A stretch of 64,000 nt of DNA from Kitasatospora sp. MAA4 (GTDB lineage: Bacteria; Actinomycetota; Actinomycetes; Streptomycetales; Streptomycetaceae), in contig NZ_JARZAI010000005.1 in assembly GCF_029893355.1 (NCBI RefSeq), positions 1-64,000 of the forward strand, written 5' to 3'. This document shows positions 1 to 7,990 of the stretch, in pieces. The notes under the pieces are model-generated. The model was given only the letters and a program-made list of their open reading frames with translations, was not told where the DNA came from and ran no database searches. Every line of letters begins with the position of its first letter. The first letter of the stretch is position 1. The position numbers and the translations under genes are program-made.

Positions 1-438
1 GCCGATGATCGAGTCAGCCGGGCCGCCGACCTGGCGCCAGCTCTGGCCTCCGGTCCACTCCATGACAGCGTTCTTGCCAGAGGTCAGACCGAAGACGTCG
101 CCGTAGCCGTCCTCGGCGAACTGCGCACCGGGCCCGCCGATCTGGGTCCAACCGCTGCCCCCGGTGAACATCATGACGTTACCGGTCCCGGGGGTGGTGG
201 CGAGCAGCCCCGCCGAGCCGCCGATGATCGAGTCAGCCGGGCCGCCGACCTGGCGCCAGCTCTGGCCTCCGGTCCACTCCATGACAGCGTTCTTGCCAGA
301 GGTCAGACCGAAGATGTCGCCCTGGCCGTCGATGGCGAACTGCGCGCCGGGCCCGCCGATCTGGGTCCAGCTGCTGCCCCCGGTGAACATCATGACGTTG
401 CCGACCCCGGGGGTGGTGGCGAGCAGCCCTCCGGCGCC
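1..438. repeat. Two near-identical 219-bp tandem units inside the repeat protein
   Basis: Positions 1-219 and 220-438 match almost base for base; the first roughly 95 bases of each unit appear identical. The period is exactly 73 codons, that is two protein repeats per unit. The low divergence suggests recent duplication or gene conversion. The array may continue beyond the left edge. Confidence 0.85.
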
Positions 439-696
439 CGCGTAGAGCGTGCCCGCCGGGCCGCCGATCTGGGTCCAGTTCTGCCCCCCGGTCCAGCGGT
501 AGACGCCGCTCCCGTTGGGCGACAGCGCGACGAGGGACTGCACGGTCGACGCCCCCGACGACAGAGTCGCGGGTACGATCTTCGCTTCGGATGCCGGCTG
601 GCCGGCCGCGTCGGCCGGCGCAGCCAGCAGAGCGCCACCGAGTACGAGCGTCACAGTGCTGAAGAGGATCTTGTGGAGCCTGGTGCGCAGGTTCAT
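1..696 (-). CDS. Secreted tectonin/propeller-like repeat protein (C-terminus off window)
   Basis: Opens at ATG 696 behind a clear GAAGGA ribosome site and stays open to the window edge, so 232 codons are visible and the C-terminus is missing. Residues 1-31 form a signal peptide (Arg/Lys start, hydrophobic core, APADA-A cleavage region). The rest is a run of about 36-residue repeats alternating FTGGSSWTQIGGPG and WTGGQSWRQVGGPAD types, joined by NVMMF, DIFGLTSGKNAVMEW and similar strands. Such Trp/Gly repeats resemble tectonin or lectin-like beta-propeller blades. I infer an exported carbohydrate- or surface-binding protein; no catalytic domain is visible in the part present. Confidence 0.7.
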   Translation of the reverse strand, partial: MNLRTRLHKILFSTVTLVLGGALLAAPADAAGQPASEAKIVPATLSSGASTVQSLVALSPNGSGVYRWTGGQNWTQIGGPAGTLYAGAGGLLATTPGVGNVMMFTGGSSWTQIGGPGAQFAIDGQGDIFGLTSGKNAVMEWTGGQSWRQVGGPADSIIGGSAGLLATTPGTGNVMMFTGGSGWTQIGGPGAQFAEDGYGDVFGLTSGKNAVMEWTGGQSWRQVGGPADSIIG

Positions 697-975
697 TTCG
701 TCCTTCTCTCGTCTGATGCCGATGTGCAGGGCGATCTGCGCCGCTCGCAGGTGACGGTACGAACCCGAGCGGCCTCGACTCGCGGCCCTGGCGCAGGGAC
801 CAGGGAGTTGCGGTCTCCTGTTCGGTTGCAGTCGAGCCAAGGGCCTTGGTCGTGCGCTGCCCTCTCCTGCTGGTTCGACGTGTCCCGGAGCATCGCAGAG
901 CCGAGTAAACGTCGGCTCAACGAGGGGCGCGCGGGAAACTGACACACGTGGCCGCCCAACCACACGGCATCGGCG

Positions 976-1722
976 TCAGTAGTGCCCGATCGTCCCCGCC
1001 GAGTGGCTGACGGCGACGGTGTGGGTGAGGCAGCCGGTGTCGGTCAGCAGGTGGAGCAGGAAGCCCGTCGGTTCGCCGACGTAGCCCAGCGGGCGGTCCT
1101 CGCGCATGGTCAGGTCGCTCTGCCGGTAGGTGCTGGGCGCGACCGCCAGGGTGCTGCCGGCGAAGTCGGCGGTGATCGGGCGGTGCACGTGGCCGGCCAG
1201 CACCCTGACGACCTGCGGGTGGCGGGCGATCACCTCGGCCAGCGCGTCGCCGTCCTCCAGCCGCATCGCGTCCAGGAACGGGATGCCGATCGGCACCGGC
1301 GGGTGGTGCAGGCAGACGAACGCGGGCAGCTCCGGGCGGCGGGCCAGCGTCTCGTCCAGCCAGGCGAGTTGCTCGGCGCCGAGCCGGCCGCCGGGCGAGC
1401 CGGGCAGGTGGGAGTCGAGCACCACGACGGTCGCCGCGGGGTAGTCGACGGTGTAGCGGGTCTGCGGCAGGGCGGCCGGGTCGTCGTGGTTGCCCGCCAG
1501 CAGGTGGACCGGCAGCGGGAAGCCGTCGAGGATCTCGCGCAGGGCGGCGTACTCGTCGGGACGGCCGTGGTTGACCAGATCACCGGTGATCACCACGCAG
1601 TCCGGCTGCGGGTCCAGCGCCAGGGCCCGGCTGAGCGCCCGGTGCAGGCCGGCCGCGGGCTCGCCGGCCAGCACGCCGGTGGTGATGTGCGGGTCGCTGA
1701 GGTGCGCGAGGGAGAAGGTCAT
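976..1722 (-). CDS. Metallophosphoesterase, cyclic-nucleotide phosphodiesterase (CpdA-like) type
   Basis: 248 aa from ATG 1722. It has the class III phosphodiesterase metal-site motifs in order: LSDPHI near the N-terminus, [25 protein letters not shown] and VLAGHVHR. These are the D-x-H, G-D, G-N-H-D/E, H and G-H-x-H signatures of the dimetal calcineurin-like fold. The length fits cytoplasmic 3',5'-cAMP phosphodiesterases and related enzymes; the actual substrate cannot be read from sequence. It is transcribed divergently from cobL with about 90 bp between them, and nothing links it to B12 synthesis. A longer upstream in-frame extension exists, but it is antisense to cobL and not credible. 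Confidence 0.85.
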   Translation of the reverse strand: MTFSLAHLSDPHITTGVLAGEPAAGLHRALSRALALDPQPDCVVITGDLVNHGRPDEYAALREILDGFPLPVHLLAGNHDDPAALPQTRYTVDYPAATVVVLDSHLPGSPGGRLGAEQLAWLDETLARRPELPAFVCLHHPPVPIGIPFLDAMRLEDGDALAEVIARHPQVVRVLAGHVHRPITADFAGSTLAVAPSTYRQSDLTMREDRPLGYVGEPTGFLLHLLTDTGCLTHTVAVSHSAGTIGHY

Positions 1723-1809
1723 CCCCGTACCGTACGGGCTGGTCCCCCAGGTCGGGGAAGGGCCCGGTAGGCTGCCGGTGCCCCTGCCCGGACCTGCGAG
1801 GAGACCCTG

Positions 1810-3066
1810 TTGACCAGCCCAGCAACCACCCCGCCGGTGACGGTCGTGGGCATCGGCGCGGACGGTTGGGCCGGACTCGCGCCGGGCTCGCGGGCGGCGC
1901 TGGAGGAGGCCGAGGTGGTGATCGGCGGGCCCCGGCAGCTGGAGCTGCTGCCCGCCGGCGTGCCGGCTGCCCGGGTGGCCTGGCCCTCGCCGCTGCGGCC
2001 CGCCGTTCCCGGGCTGCTGGCGGAGCACGCCGGGCGGCGGGTGGCGGTGCTGGCCAGCGGCGACCCGATGTTCTTCGGGATCGGCCGCACGCTGACCGAG
2101 CTGCTGGGCGCCGAGCGCCTGCGGGTGCTGCCGCACCCGTCCTCGGTCAGTTACGCCTGCGCCCGGCTGGGCTGGGCGCTGGAGGAGACCGAGACGGTCA
2201 GCCTGGTCGGGCGTCCCCTCGCCACGCTGGCCGGGGCGCTGTACGACGGGCGCCGGCTGCTGGTGCTGAGCGCCGATGCGGCCACCCCGGCGGCGGTGGC
2301 CGGTCTGCTGAGTGAACTCGGGTACGGGTCCAGCGGGTTGCGGGTCCTGGAGCAGCTGGGCGGGCCGGCCGAACGCGAACTGGACGGGCTCGCGCGGGAC
2401 TGGGCGCACCCGGCCGGCGACCCGCTGAACATCGTCGCGCTGCACTGCCGGGCCGATCCCGACGCCCTGCCGTCCTCACTGGTCCCCGGCCTGCGGGACG
2501 AACTCTTCGAGAGCGACGGCCAGCTGACGAAGCGTCATGTCCGTGCGGCGACGCTGGCCACGCTCGCGCCGCGCCCCGGCGAGCTGCTCTGGGACGTCGG
2601 CGGCGGTTCCGGCAGCATCGCGATCGAGTGGCTGCGCGCGCACCGCAGCTGCCGGGCCGTCAGCGTGGAGCGCGACCCCGTGCGGGCCGGGCGGATCAGC
2701 CGCAACGCCGACGCACTGGGCGTGCCGAGGCTGCGCGTGGTGACCGGCGCCGCGCCCGCCGCCCTGGCCGGACTCCCCACCCCGGACGCGGTGTTCATCG
2801 GCGGCGGACTGACCGCTCCGGGCCTGCTGGAGGCCTGCTGGGCGGCGCTGCCGCCGGGTGGGCGGCTGGTCGCCAACACCGTGACGCTGGAGTCCGAGGC
2901 GCTGCTCACCGAGTGGTACCGCCGCGTGGGCGGCGAGTTGCTGCGGCTCGCCGTCGCCCATGCCGTCCCGGTCGGCGGCTTCACCGGGTGGCGGCAGGCG
3001 ATGCCGGTCACCCAGTGGTCGGTAACCAAATCTGGCGTCAAGTCCCCTGTAGGAGAAGCATCGTGA
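1810..3066 (+). CDS. cobL: Precorrin-6Y C5,15-methyltransferase (decarboxylating), CbiE-CbiT fusion
   Basis: 418 aa from a TTG start at 1810 with GAGGAG just upstream. The N-terminal half (to about residue 200) is a tetrapyrrole methylase of CbiE type with [12 protein letters not shown] and [13 protein letters not shown]. The C-terminal half (from about residue 230) is a Rossmann SAM methyltransferase of CbiT type with [16 protein letters not shown]. It methylates C5 and C15 and decarboxylates the C12 acetate side chain of precorrin-6B. The stop overlaps the cobM start by 4 bp, so the two are translationally coupled. The length is normal for actinobacterial CobL. Confidence 0.95.
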   Translation: MTSPATTPPVTVVGIGADGWAGLAPGSRAALEEAEVVIGGPRQLELLPAGVPAARVAWPSPLRPAVPGLLAEHAGRRVAVLASGDPMFFGIGRTLTELLGAERLRVLPHPSSVSYACARLGWALEETETVSLVGRPLATLAGALYDGRRLLVLSADAATPAAVAGLLSELGYGSSGLRVLEQLGGPAERELDGLARDWAHPAGDPLNIVALHCRADPDALPSSLVPGLRDELFESDGQLTKRHVRAATLATLAPRPGELLWDVGGGSGSIAIEWLRAHRSCRAVSVERDPVRAGRISRNADALGVPRLRVVTGAAPAALAGLPTPDAVFIGGGLTAPGLLEACWAALPPGGRLVANTVTLESEALLTEWYRRVGGELLRLAVAHAVPVGGFTGWRQAMPVTQWSVTKSGVKSPVGEAS

Positions 3067-3815
3067 CTGTCTACTTCATCGGCGCGGGCCCCGGCGCCGC
3101 CGACCTGATCACGCTGCGCGGCGCCCGGCTGCTGGCCCGCTGCGAGGTCTGCCTGTACGCGGGCAGCCTGGTGCCCGCCGAACTGCTGGCCGAATGCCCG
3201 CCGGGGGCCAGGCTGGTGGACACCGCGCGGCTGGATCTGAACGAGATCACCGCCGAGCTGGTCCGGGCCCACCAGGCCGGCCAGGACGTCGCGCGGCTGC
3301 ACTCCGGCGACCCGTCGGTGTTCAGCGCGGTCGCCGAGCAGATGCGCCGGCTGGACGCGGCCGGGGTGCCGTACGAGATCGTCCCGGGCGTGCCCGCGTT
3401 CGCCGCCGCCGCGGCGGCGCTGGGGCGCGAGCTGACCGTCCCGACGGTGGGCCAGACGGTGATCCTGACCCGGATCGCCCAGCAGGCCACCCCGATGCCC
3501 GCGGGCGAGGATCTGGCCACGCTCGGGCGCAGCGGCGCGCTGCTGGTGCTGCACCTGGCCGCCCGGTACGTCGACCGCGTGGTGACCGAGCTGCTGCCGA
3601 ACTACGGCCCGGACTGCCCGGCGGCCGTGGTCGCGATGGCCAGCCGCCCCGACGAGCTGGTGCTGCGCGGGACGCTGGCCGACATCGCCGAGCAGGTGAA
3701 GGCGGCCGGCGTGGTGCGGACCGCCGTCATCATGGTCGGCCGGACGCTGGCGGCCGAGCAGTTCCCCGACAGCCACCTCTACTCCTGCGACCGCGACCGG
3801 TCCTGCCAGCCCTAG
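3063..3815 (+). CDS. cobM: Precorrin-4 C11-methyltransferase
   Basis: 250 aa from GTG 3063, which overlaps the cobL stop (GTGA) and has a GTAGGAG site upstream. It carries tetrapyrrole-methylase landmarks: GAGPGAADLITLRG at the N-terminus, LHSGDPSVFSAVAEQ for SAM/substrate binding, and the EIVPGVPAFAAAAA segment. The segment YAGSLVPAE is typical of CobM/CbiF. It transfers a methyl group from SAM to C11 of precorrin-4. Its stop codon overlaps that of the convergent cbiD by 4 bp, leaving no room for a terminator. Confidence 0.95.
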   Translation: MTVYFIGAGPGAADLITLRGARLLARCEVCLYAGSLVPAELLAECPPGARLVDTARLDLNEITAELVRAHQAGQDVARLHSGDPSVFSAVAEQMRRLDAAGVPYEIVPGVPAFAAAAAALGRELTVPTVGQTVILTRIAQQATPMPAGEDLATLGRSGALLVLHLAARYVDRVVTELLPNYGPDCPAAVVAMASRPDELVLRGTLADIAEQVKAAGVVRTAVIMVGRTLAAEQFPDSHLYSCDRDRSCQP

Positions 3816-4951
3816 GGCCGGTTGGCCAGCGGCTCGGCGCGGCCCACGATGGTGCCGGCCCGGTCGATGCAGATCACGTCGACCGCGACCGGCGCCTCGC
3901 GCAGCACGCCGAGCGCCGTCGCGCGGGCGCCGCGGGCCACCAGGTCGCCGAGCGGCACCCCCGCCGCCGTGCAGAGCTGGACGGCCTCCAGGCCGGTGTT
4001 GGCCGCCGCCACCGCGGCCACCAGCTCGGGCCCGGCGCCGCCCTCGCGGGCGAGTCCGGCCAGGAACCCCTTGTCCACCTGGGAGCGTGCGGAGTGCAGG
4101 TCGAGATGGCCGGCCGCCAGCTTGGAGAGCTTGGCGAACCCGCCGGCGATGGTCAGCCGGTCCACCGGGTGGCGGCGCAGGTACTTGAGCACGGCGCCGG
4201 CGAAGTCGCCCATGTCGAGCAGGGCGTCCTCGGGCAGCCCGTGCTCGGCCACCGCGACCCGCTCCGAGGTCGAGCCGGTGCAGCCCGCGACGTGCGTACG
4301 GCCGGCGGCGCGCGCCACGTCCACGCCGCGCCGGATGCTGTCGATCCAGGCCGAGCAGGAGTACGGCACCACGATGCCGGTGGTGCCCAGCACCGAGAGG
4401 CCGCCGAGGATGCCCAGGCGCGGGTTCCAGGTGCTGCGGGCGATCTCGGCGCCGTTGTCGATCGAGATCTCGATCACGACGTCGCCGGTGCCGCCGTGCC
4501 GGGCGGCCACCGCGGCCACCGCGTCGCGCATCATCTGGCGCGGCACCGGGTTGATCGCGGGCTCGCCGACGGCCAGCGGCAGGCCGGCCTTGGTCACCGT
4601 GCCGACGCCGCTGCCGGCCAGGAACCGCACGCCGCTGCCGGCCGGCCCCAGGCGCACCGTCGCGCGGATCACGGCGCCGTGCGTCACGTCCGGGTCGTCG
4701 CCGGCGTCCTTCACGACGGCCGCCATCGCAACCTGATCTGCCTGACGTTCCGTCAACTCCTCGCCGGCCAGGGCGAAGGCGGGCTGCTGGCCCTTCGGCA
4801 GCGTGATCGCCACCGGGTCGGGGAACTCGCCGGTGAGCAGCGCGGTGTAGGCCGCGGTGGTGGCGGCGGTGGCGCAGGCGCCGGTCGTCCAGCCGGGCCG
4901 CAGACCGCTGCTGCGCAGCTGCTCCTCGCGACCACCGGTCACGTCAGACAT
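3812..4951 (-). CDS. cbiD: Precorrin-5B C1-methyltransferase, CbiD type
   Basis: 379 aa from ATG 4951; a TTG 24 bases further upstream is possible but has a poorer site. The N-terminal LRPGWTTGACATAATTAA is the hallmark of CbiD, and the middle holds GVGTVTKAGLPLAVGEPAINPVPR. The family methylates C1 of (cobalt-)precorrin-5 using SAM and belongs to the anaerobic route, yet here it sits with aerobic-route genes (cobG, cobN). No cobF is present in the window, so CbiD probably supplies the C1 methylation. It is divergent from cobK with only 26 bp between, so promoters must overlap, and tail-to-tail with cobM. Confidence 0.93.
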   Translation of the reverse strand: MSDVTGGREEQLRSSGLRPGWTTGACATAATTAAYTALLTGEFPDPVAITLPKGQQPAFALAGEELTERQADQVAMAAVVKDAGDDPDVTHGAVIRATVRLGPAGSGVRFLAGSGVGTVTKAGLPLAVGEPAINPVPRQMMRDAVAAVAARHGGTGDVVIEISIDNGAEIARSTWNPRLGILGGLSVLGTTGIVVPYSCSAWIDSIRRGVDVARAAGRTHVAGCTGSTSERVAVAEHGLPEDALLDMGDFAGAVLKYLRRHPVDRLTIAGGFAKLSKLAAGHLDLHSARSQVDKGFLAGLAREGGAGPELVAAVAAANTGLEAVQLCTAAGVPLGDLVARGARATALGVLREAPVAVDVICIDRAGTIVGRAEPLANRP

Positions 4952-4977
4952 GCCACCACCCCAGGGAAGGACCAACC

Positions 4978-5730
4978 GTGCGGCACATCCTGATCCTCGG
5001 CGGTACCACCGAGGGCCGCCGCCTGGCAGCCGAGCTGGCCGCCGACCCGAACGTACGGGTGACCAGCTCGCTGGCCGGCCGGGTCGCCGAACCGCGGCTG
5101 CCGGCCGGGGAGGTCCGGGTGGGCGGCTTCGGCGGCGCCGAGGGCCTCGCCGACTGGCTGCGGTCGCAGCACGTGCACACCCTCATCGACGCCACGCATC
5201 CCTTCGCCCAGACCATCAGCCGCAACGCGGCCGAGGCGGCCGCCGCCGTCCATACTCCCCTGCTCGCCCTGCGCCGGCCCAGCTGGGTCCCGGAGCCGGC
5301 CGACCGCTGGCATCCGGTCGGCTCGCTGGAGCAGGCCGCCGCCGTCCTGCCGGGCCTTGGACGGCGGGCGCTGCTGACCACCGGGCGCCTCGGCATGGCG
5401 GCCTTCGCCGGGGTCCGCGGGGTGCACATCGTCGCCCGGTCGGTGGAGCGGCCGGACCCGCCGCTGCCGGCCGACCTGCTGGTGCTGCTCGACCGGGGGC
5501 CGTTCCACCTGGACGGCGAGCGCGAGGTGTTCCGCGAGCACCGGATCGACGTCCTGGTGACCAAGGACAGCGGGGGCGCGGCGACCGCGCCGAAGCTGGC
5601 CGTGGCGCGCGAACTCGGCCTGCCGGTGGTGATCGTGGAGCGGCCCGCGGCGCCTGCCGGGGTGCCGGTGGTGGCGGATGTGCAGGGTGCACTGGACTGG
5701 CTGCGCGCGCACTGGGATACCGTCGACTGA
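4978..5730 (+). CDS. cobK: Precorrin-6A (cobalt-precorrin-6A) reductase
   Basis: 250 aa from GTG 4978 behind AGGGAAGGA. The N-terminus [18 protein letters not shown] is the nucleotide-binding signature of CobK/CbiJ, followed by the diagnostic [19 protein letters not shown] and, near the C-terminus, [18 protein letters not shown]. The enzyme reduces the C18-C19 double bond of precorrin-6A with NADPH. It probably shares a transcript with the downstream SDR gene, which begins 22 bp later. The length fits the family. Confidence 0.95.
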   Translation: MRHILILGGTTEGRRLAAELAADPNVRVTSSLAGRVAEPRLPAGEVRVGGFGGAEGLADWLRSQHVHTLIDATHPFAQTISRNAAEAAAAVHTPLLALRRPSWVPEPADRWHPVGSLEQAAAVLPGLGRRALLTTGRLGMAAFAGVRGVHIVARSVERPDPPLPADLLVLLDRGPFHLDGEREVFREHRIDVLVTKDSGGAATAPKLAVARELGLPVVIVERPAAPAGVPVVADVQGALDWLRAHWDTVD

Positions 5731-5752
5731 ATGCCGTCGAGAGGAGCCCGTC

Positions 5753-6691
5753 GTGGCCCGTAGGCCCCAGGACATCGCCATCCCCGACCAGAGCGGCCGA
5801 CTGGCCGTGGTGACCGGGTCGAACAGTGGAATCGGCTTCGAGACCGCACGGCGACTGGCGCTGGCCGGCGCCGAAGTGGTGCTCGCCGTCCGGGACAGCG
5901 CCAAGGGCGAGGCCGCGGCCGAGCGGATCCGCCAGGACGCCCCGGACGCCGCGGTGTCGGTGGCGGCGCTGGACCTCTCCAGCCTGGACTCGGTGGCCGG
6001 CTTCGCCGCCACGCTGGCCGAGCGCGGCACGCCCGTCGACCTGCTGGTGAACAACGCCGGGGTGATGGCCGTACCCACCCGGCACTCCACCGCGGACGGC
6101 TTCGAGCTCCAGTTCGGCACCAACTACCTCGGGCACTTCGCCCTCACCGCCCGCCTGCTGCCGCTGCTGCGCGCCGCCAAGGCACCCCGGGTGGTCACGG
6201 TGAGCAGCCTGGCCGCGCACCCGGGCCGGATCGACTTCCGCAACCTCAACGCCGAGCGCCGCTACAGCGCGTGGGACGCCTACTCCCGCTCCAAGCTGGC
6301 CGACCTGATGTTCGCCCTGGAACTGGACCGGCGCAGCGCCCGGCACGGCTGGGGCATCCTGAGCAACGCCGCGCACCCGGGCTTCACCCGCACCAACCTG
6401 ACGCGCAGCGGCCCCACCCTGGGCCGGGCCCCCGGCTCGTTCAACCTGAACGAGTGGTCCACCAGGGTGCCCGGGATCTTCCAGGACCCTGCGCTCGGCG
6501 CGCTGCCGAGCCTGGTGGCCGCCACCAGCGCCCGTGCGGTGGGCGGCGGTTACTACGGTCCGGACGGGCTCGGCGGCCTCACCGGTCTGCCGACGACGGC
6601 CCGGATCCCCTTCCAGGCCCGCAACGCGACGACGGCGGCCCGGCTCTGGGCGGTCTCCGAGCAGCTCACGGCGGTGTCGTTCACCTCCTGA
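5753..6691 (+). CDS. Short-chain dehydrogenase/reductase
   Basis: 312 aa from GTG 5753 with GAGAGGAG 7 bp upstream; longer in-frame starts lie inside cobK. It has a classical SDR layout: [15 protein letters not shown] (cofactor glycine motif), LVNNAGVM, a Ser in [10 protein letters not shown] and the YSRSKLAD (Y-x3-K) catalytic pair. The segment [15 protein letters not shown] resembles retinol dehydrogenase/WW-domain-oxidoreductase-like SDRs. The substrate is unknown. It follows cobK closely but has no recognised role in corrin synthesis. A strong hairpin terminator lies just after the stop. Confidence 0.88.
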   Translation: MARRPQDIAIPDQSGRLAVVTGSNSGIGFETARRLALAGAEVVLAVRDSAKGEAAAERIRQDAPDAAVSVAALDLSSLDSVAGFAATLAERGTPVDLLVNNAGVMAVPTRHSTADGFELQFGTNYLGHFALTARLLPLLRAAKAPRVVTVSSLAAHPGRIDFRNLNAERRYSAWDAYSRSKLADLMFALELDRRSARHGWGILSNAAHPGFTRTNLTRSGPTLGRAPGSFNLNEWSTRVPGIFQDPALGALPSLVAATSARAVGGGYYGPDGLGGLTGLPTTARIPFQARNATTAARLWAVSEQLTAVSFTS

Positions 6692-6707
6692 ACACCCTTC
6701 CCCGCTA

Positions 6708-6741
6708 CGGCCCGTCGCGCCCGCTCCGGCGCGACGGGCCG
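6708..6741 (+). terminator. Intrinsic-type terminator hairpin after the SDR gene
   Basis: A perfect 14-bp GC-rich inverted repeat (6708-6721 with 6728-6741) with a 6-base loop, 16 bp after the SDR stop. There is no T-run, which is usual for actinobacterial terminators. Confidence 0.85.
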
Positions 6742-7031
6742 TTGTCAGTGCCGGCCGATAGGTTGATGACATCAGCCGGGGGAACAAGCCCCCGGCCCGG
6801 CCCGTCGGCGGACGGGCCGGCAGCAGGAAATCCAGTACCGCCGACGCCGGTACAGCCAGTACCGTCAAGCACGTCAAGCCGGAACCGTCGGCTGCCACAC
6901 AGGGGATGGCAGCCGCGACACGGCCAAACACCTCAGCTGGACCCCTCCGCGCACACGGGTGTCGTCGCCATGCCGTCATCCGGGCGCCGAAGGGTCACCA
7001 TCACCGCAGTATCGAGAAAGAGGGGACAGTC
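6742..7031. other. Intergenic leader region, no supported gene
   Basis: About 290 bases between the SDR terminator and the small ORF at 7032. It contains short imperfect GTACCG/GCCGGTAC-like repeats around 6833-6895 and a purine-rich ribosome site at its end. I see no credible coding sequence or recognised riboswitch. It presumably holds the promoter and untranslated leader of the small ORF. Confidence 0.4.
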
Positions 7032-7115
7032 ATGTCGGTTTTCGGGGGAGTCTTTCAGGTCGTGTCCGCCCAGTTCCAGAGCAACGGCTCCGGGGAGGAC
7101 ACGAGTTGGACCTAG
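7032..7115 (+). CDS. Small ORF, 27-aa peptide
   Basis: ATG 7032 follows AGAGGGGACAGTC, a good ribosome site, and the frame ends at TAG 7113-7115, giving 27 codons. The peptide begins MSVFGGVFQVVSAQFQ and ends in a polar SNGSGEDTSWT tail, so it is amphipathic then hydrophilic. It has its own long upstream region and is followed by a bidirectional terminator, as expected for a free-standing small gene. I do not recognise it. It could be a signalling or antimicrobial peptide, a small regulator, or a chance ORF. Confidence 0.45.
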   Translation: MSVFGGVFQVVSAQFQSNGSGEDTSWT

Positions 7116-7173
7116 AGAGGAACTGACTCCACATCAAAGTGCTGATGATCGGCACTGATTGACGAAACGACAC

Positions 7174-7207
7174 CGGCCCGGCCGCGGAGCGATCCGCGAC
7201 CGGGCCG
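7174..7207. terminator. Bidirectional hairpin terminator
   Basis: A 15-bp inverted repeat (7174-7188 with 7193-7207, one mismatch, 4-base loop) lies between the convergent small ORF and the ChW-repeat gene and can serve both. Confidence 0.8.
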
Positions 7208-7213
7208 CGGGTG

Positions 7214-7822
7214 TCATACGGTCATCGCGACGGCCTCCAGGCGCAGCGACTGCCCGGTCGTGCCGACCAGCGCGGTCTGCATGGCGTCCGCGCACTGCCA
7301 CTGCTGCCAACCGGTGTTCTGCACGTACCCGTCCACGCAGACACCGCCGCTCGCGACGCTGACCGCGAGCGCCTCCATGCGCAGCGACTGGCCGGTGGTG
7401 CCGACGACGACGTCGGTTGCGTCGTCGCCGCAGCGCCAGCCCTGCCAGCCGCTGTACTGCTCGTAGGCGTCCGCGCAGACGCCGCCGATGCCGGTGACCA
7501 GGATGTCCAGCGCCTCAAGTCGCAGGCTCTGCCCCTGCGTTCCGGCGACTCGCCCGTCGCAGACCGGCGGCTGCCAGCCGATGTTCTGCACATGTGCCGC
7601 GTAACAGATGTGCCGGACCTGGGAGTTGGGGTTCTCGGCCTGTGCCCGCTGCGCGGCGGCCACCAGTGCGGCGTGGGTGGCCGGGTCGGCGGCGACCGTG
7701 ACCGGGGGCACCCGCCCGCCGTCCGGGTCCGCGGCCGGCGCCGGTGCGGCTCCCATGGTGAGGCCCGCCATCAGCAGGGTGGCGGCGAGCACTCCGGCCG
7801 GGGTTCGACGGTTTCGCTTCAT
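7214..7822 (-). CDS. Secreted ChW-repeat protein
   Basis: 202 aa from ATG 7822 (KRNRR start). Residues 1-31 are a signal peptide ending near APAPAA. After a linker of about 40 residues come three ChW (hydrophobic, conserved Trp) repeats: IGWQPPVCDGRVAGTQGQSL, SGWQGWRCGDDATDVVVGTT and TGWQQWQCADAMQTALVGTT, each followed by an SLRLEA or SLRMEA strand. Streptomycetes and clostridia secrete such proteins; roles in surface or carbohydrate binding are proposed but not proven. Each repeat carries a Cys pair that could form a disulfide outside the cell. It is a single gene with a terminator behind it. Confidence 0.85.
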   Translation of the reverse strand: MKRNRRTPAGVLAATLLMAGLTMGAAPAPAADPDGGRVPPVTVAADPATHAALVAAAQRAQAENPNSQVRHICYAAHVQNIGWQPPVCDGRVAGTQGQSLRLEALDILVTGIGGVCADAYEQYSGWQGWRCGDDATDVVVGTTGQSLRMEALAVSVASGGVCVDGYVQNTGWQQWQCADAMQTALVGTTGQSLRLEAVAMTV

Positions 7823-7951
7823 CGCGCGGGGTCCTTTCGCGTGCGCACGGCCCGTCGGTGACAGGCCTTTCGGGGACAGCCACTGCGGAAACTAGTGCCC
7901 GCACGGCGATGGCCCGCGCGCCCGACGCGAAGACTCGGGAAACTCTCGCCC

Positions 7952-7983
7952 GGTTGGCCGCGCAGCTGACTGCGCGGCCAACC
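7952..7983 (-). terminator. Terminator hairpin after cobIJ
   Basis: A perfect 14-bp inverted repeat (7952-7965 with 7970-7983, 4-base loop) immediately past the cobIJ stop on the minus strand. It marks the end of the cobGHIJ transcript. Confidence 0.85.
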
Positions 7984-7990
7984 CCACGTC

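Noticed and set aside
3194-4993. A 599-codon plus-strand frame across cobM and cbiD
   Set aside because: Arg/Gly/Ala-rich shadow sequence; cobM (plus) and cbiD (minus) both have clear family motifs in other frames.
5216-6979. A 587-codon minus-strand frame over cobK and the SDR
   Set aside because: It crosses a perfect terminator hairpin and has shadow-type composition.
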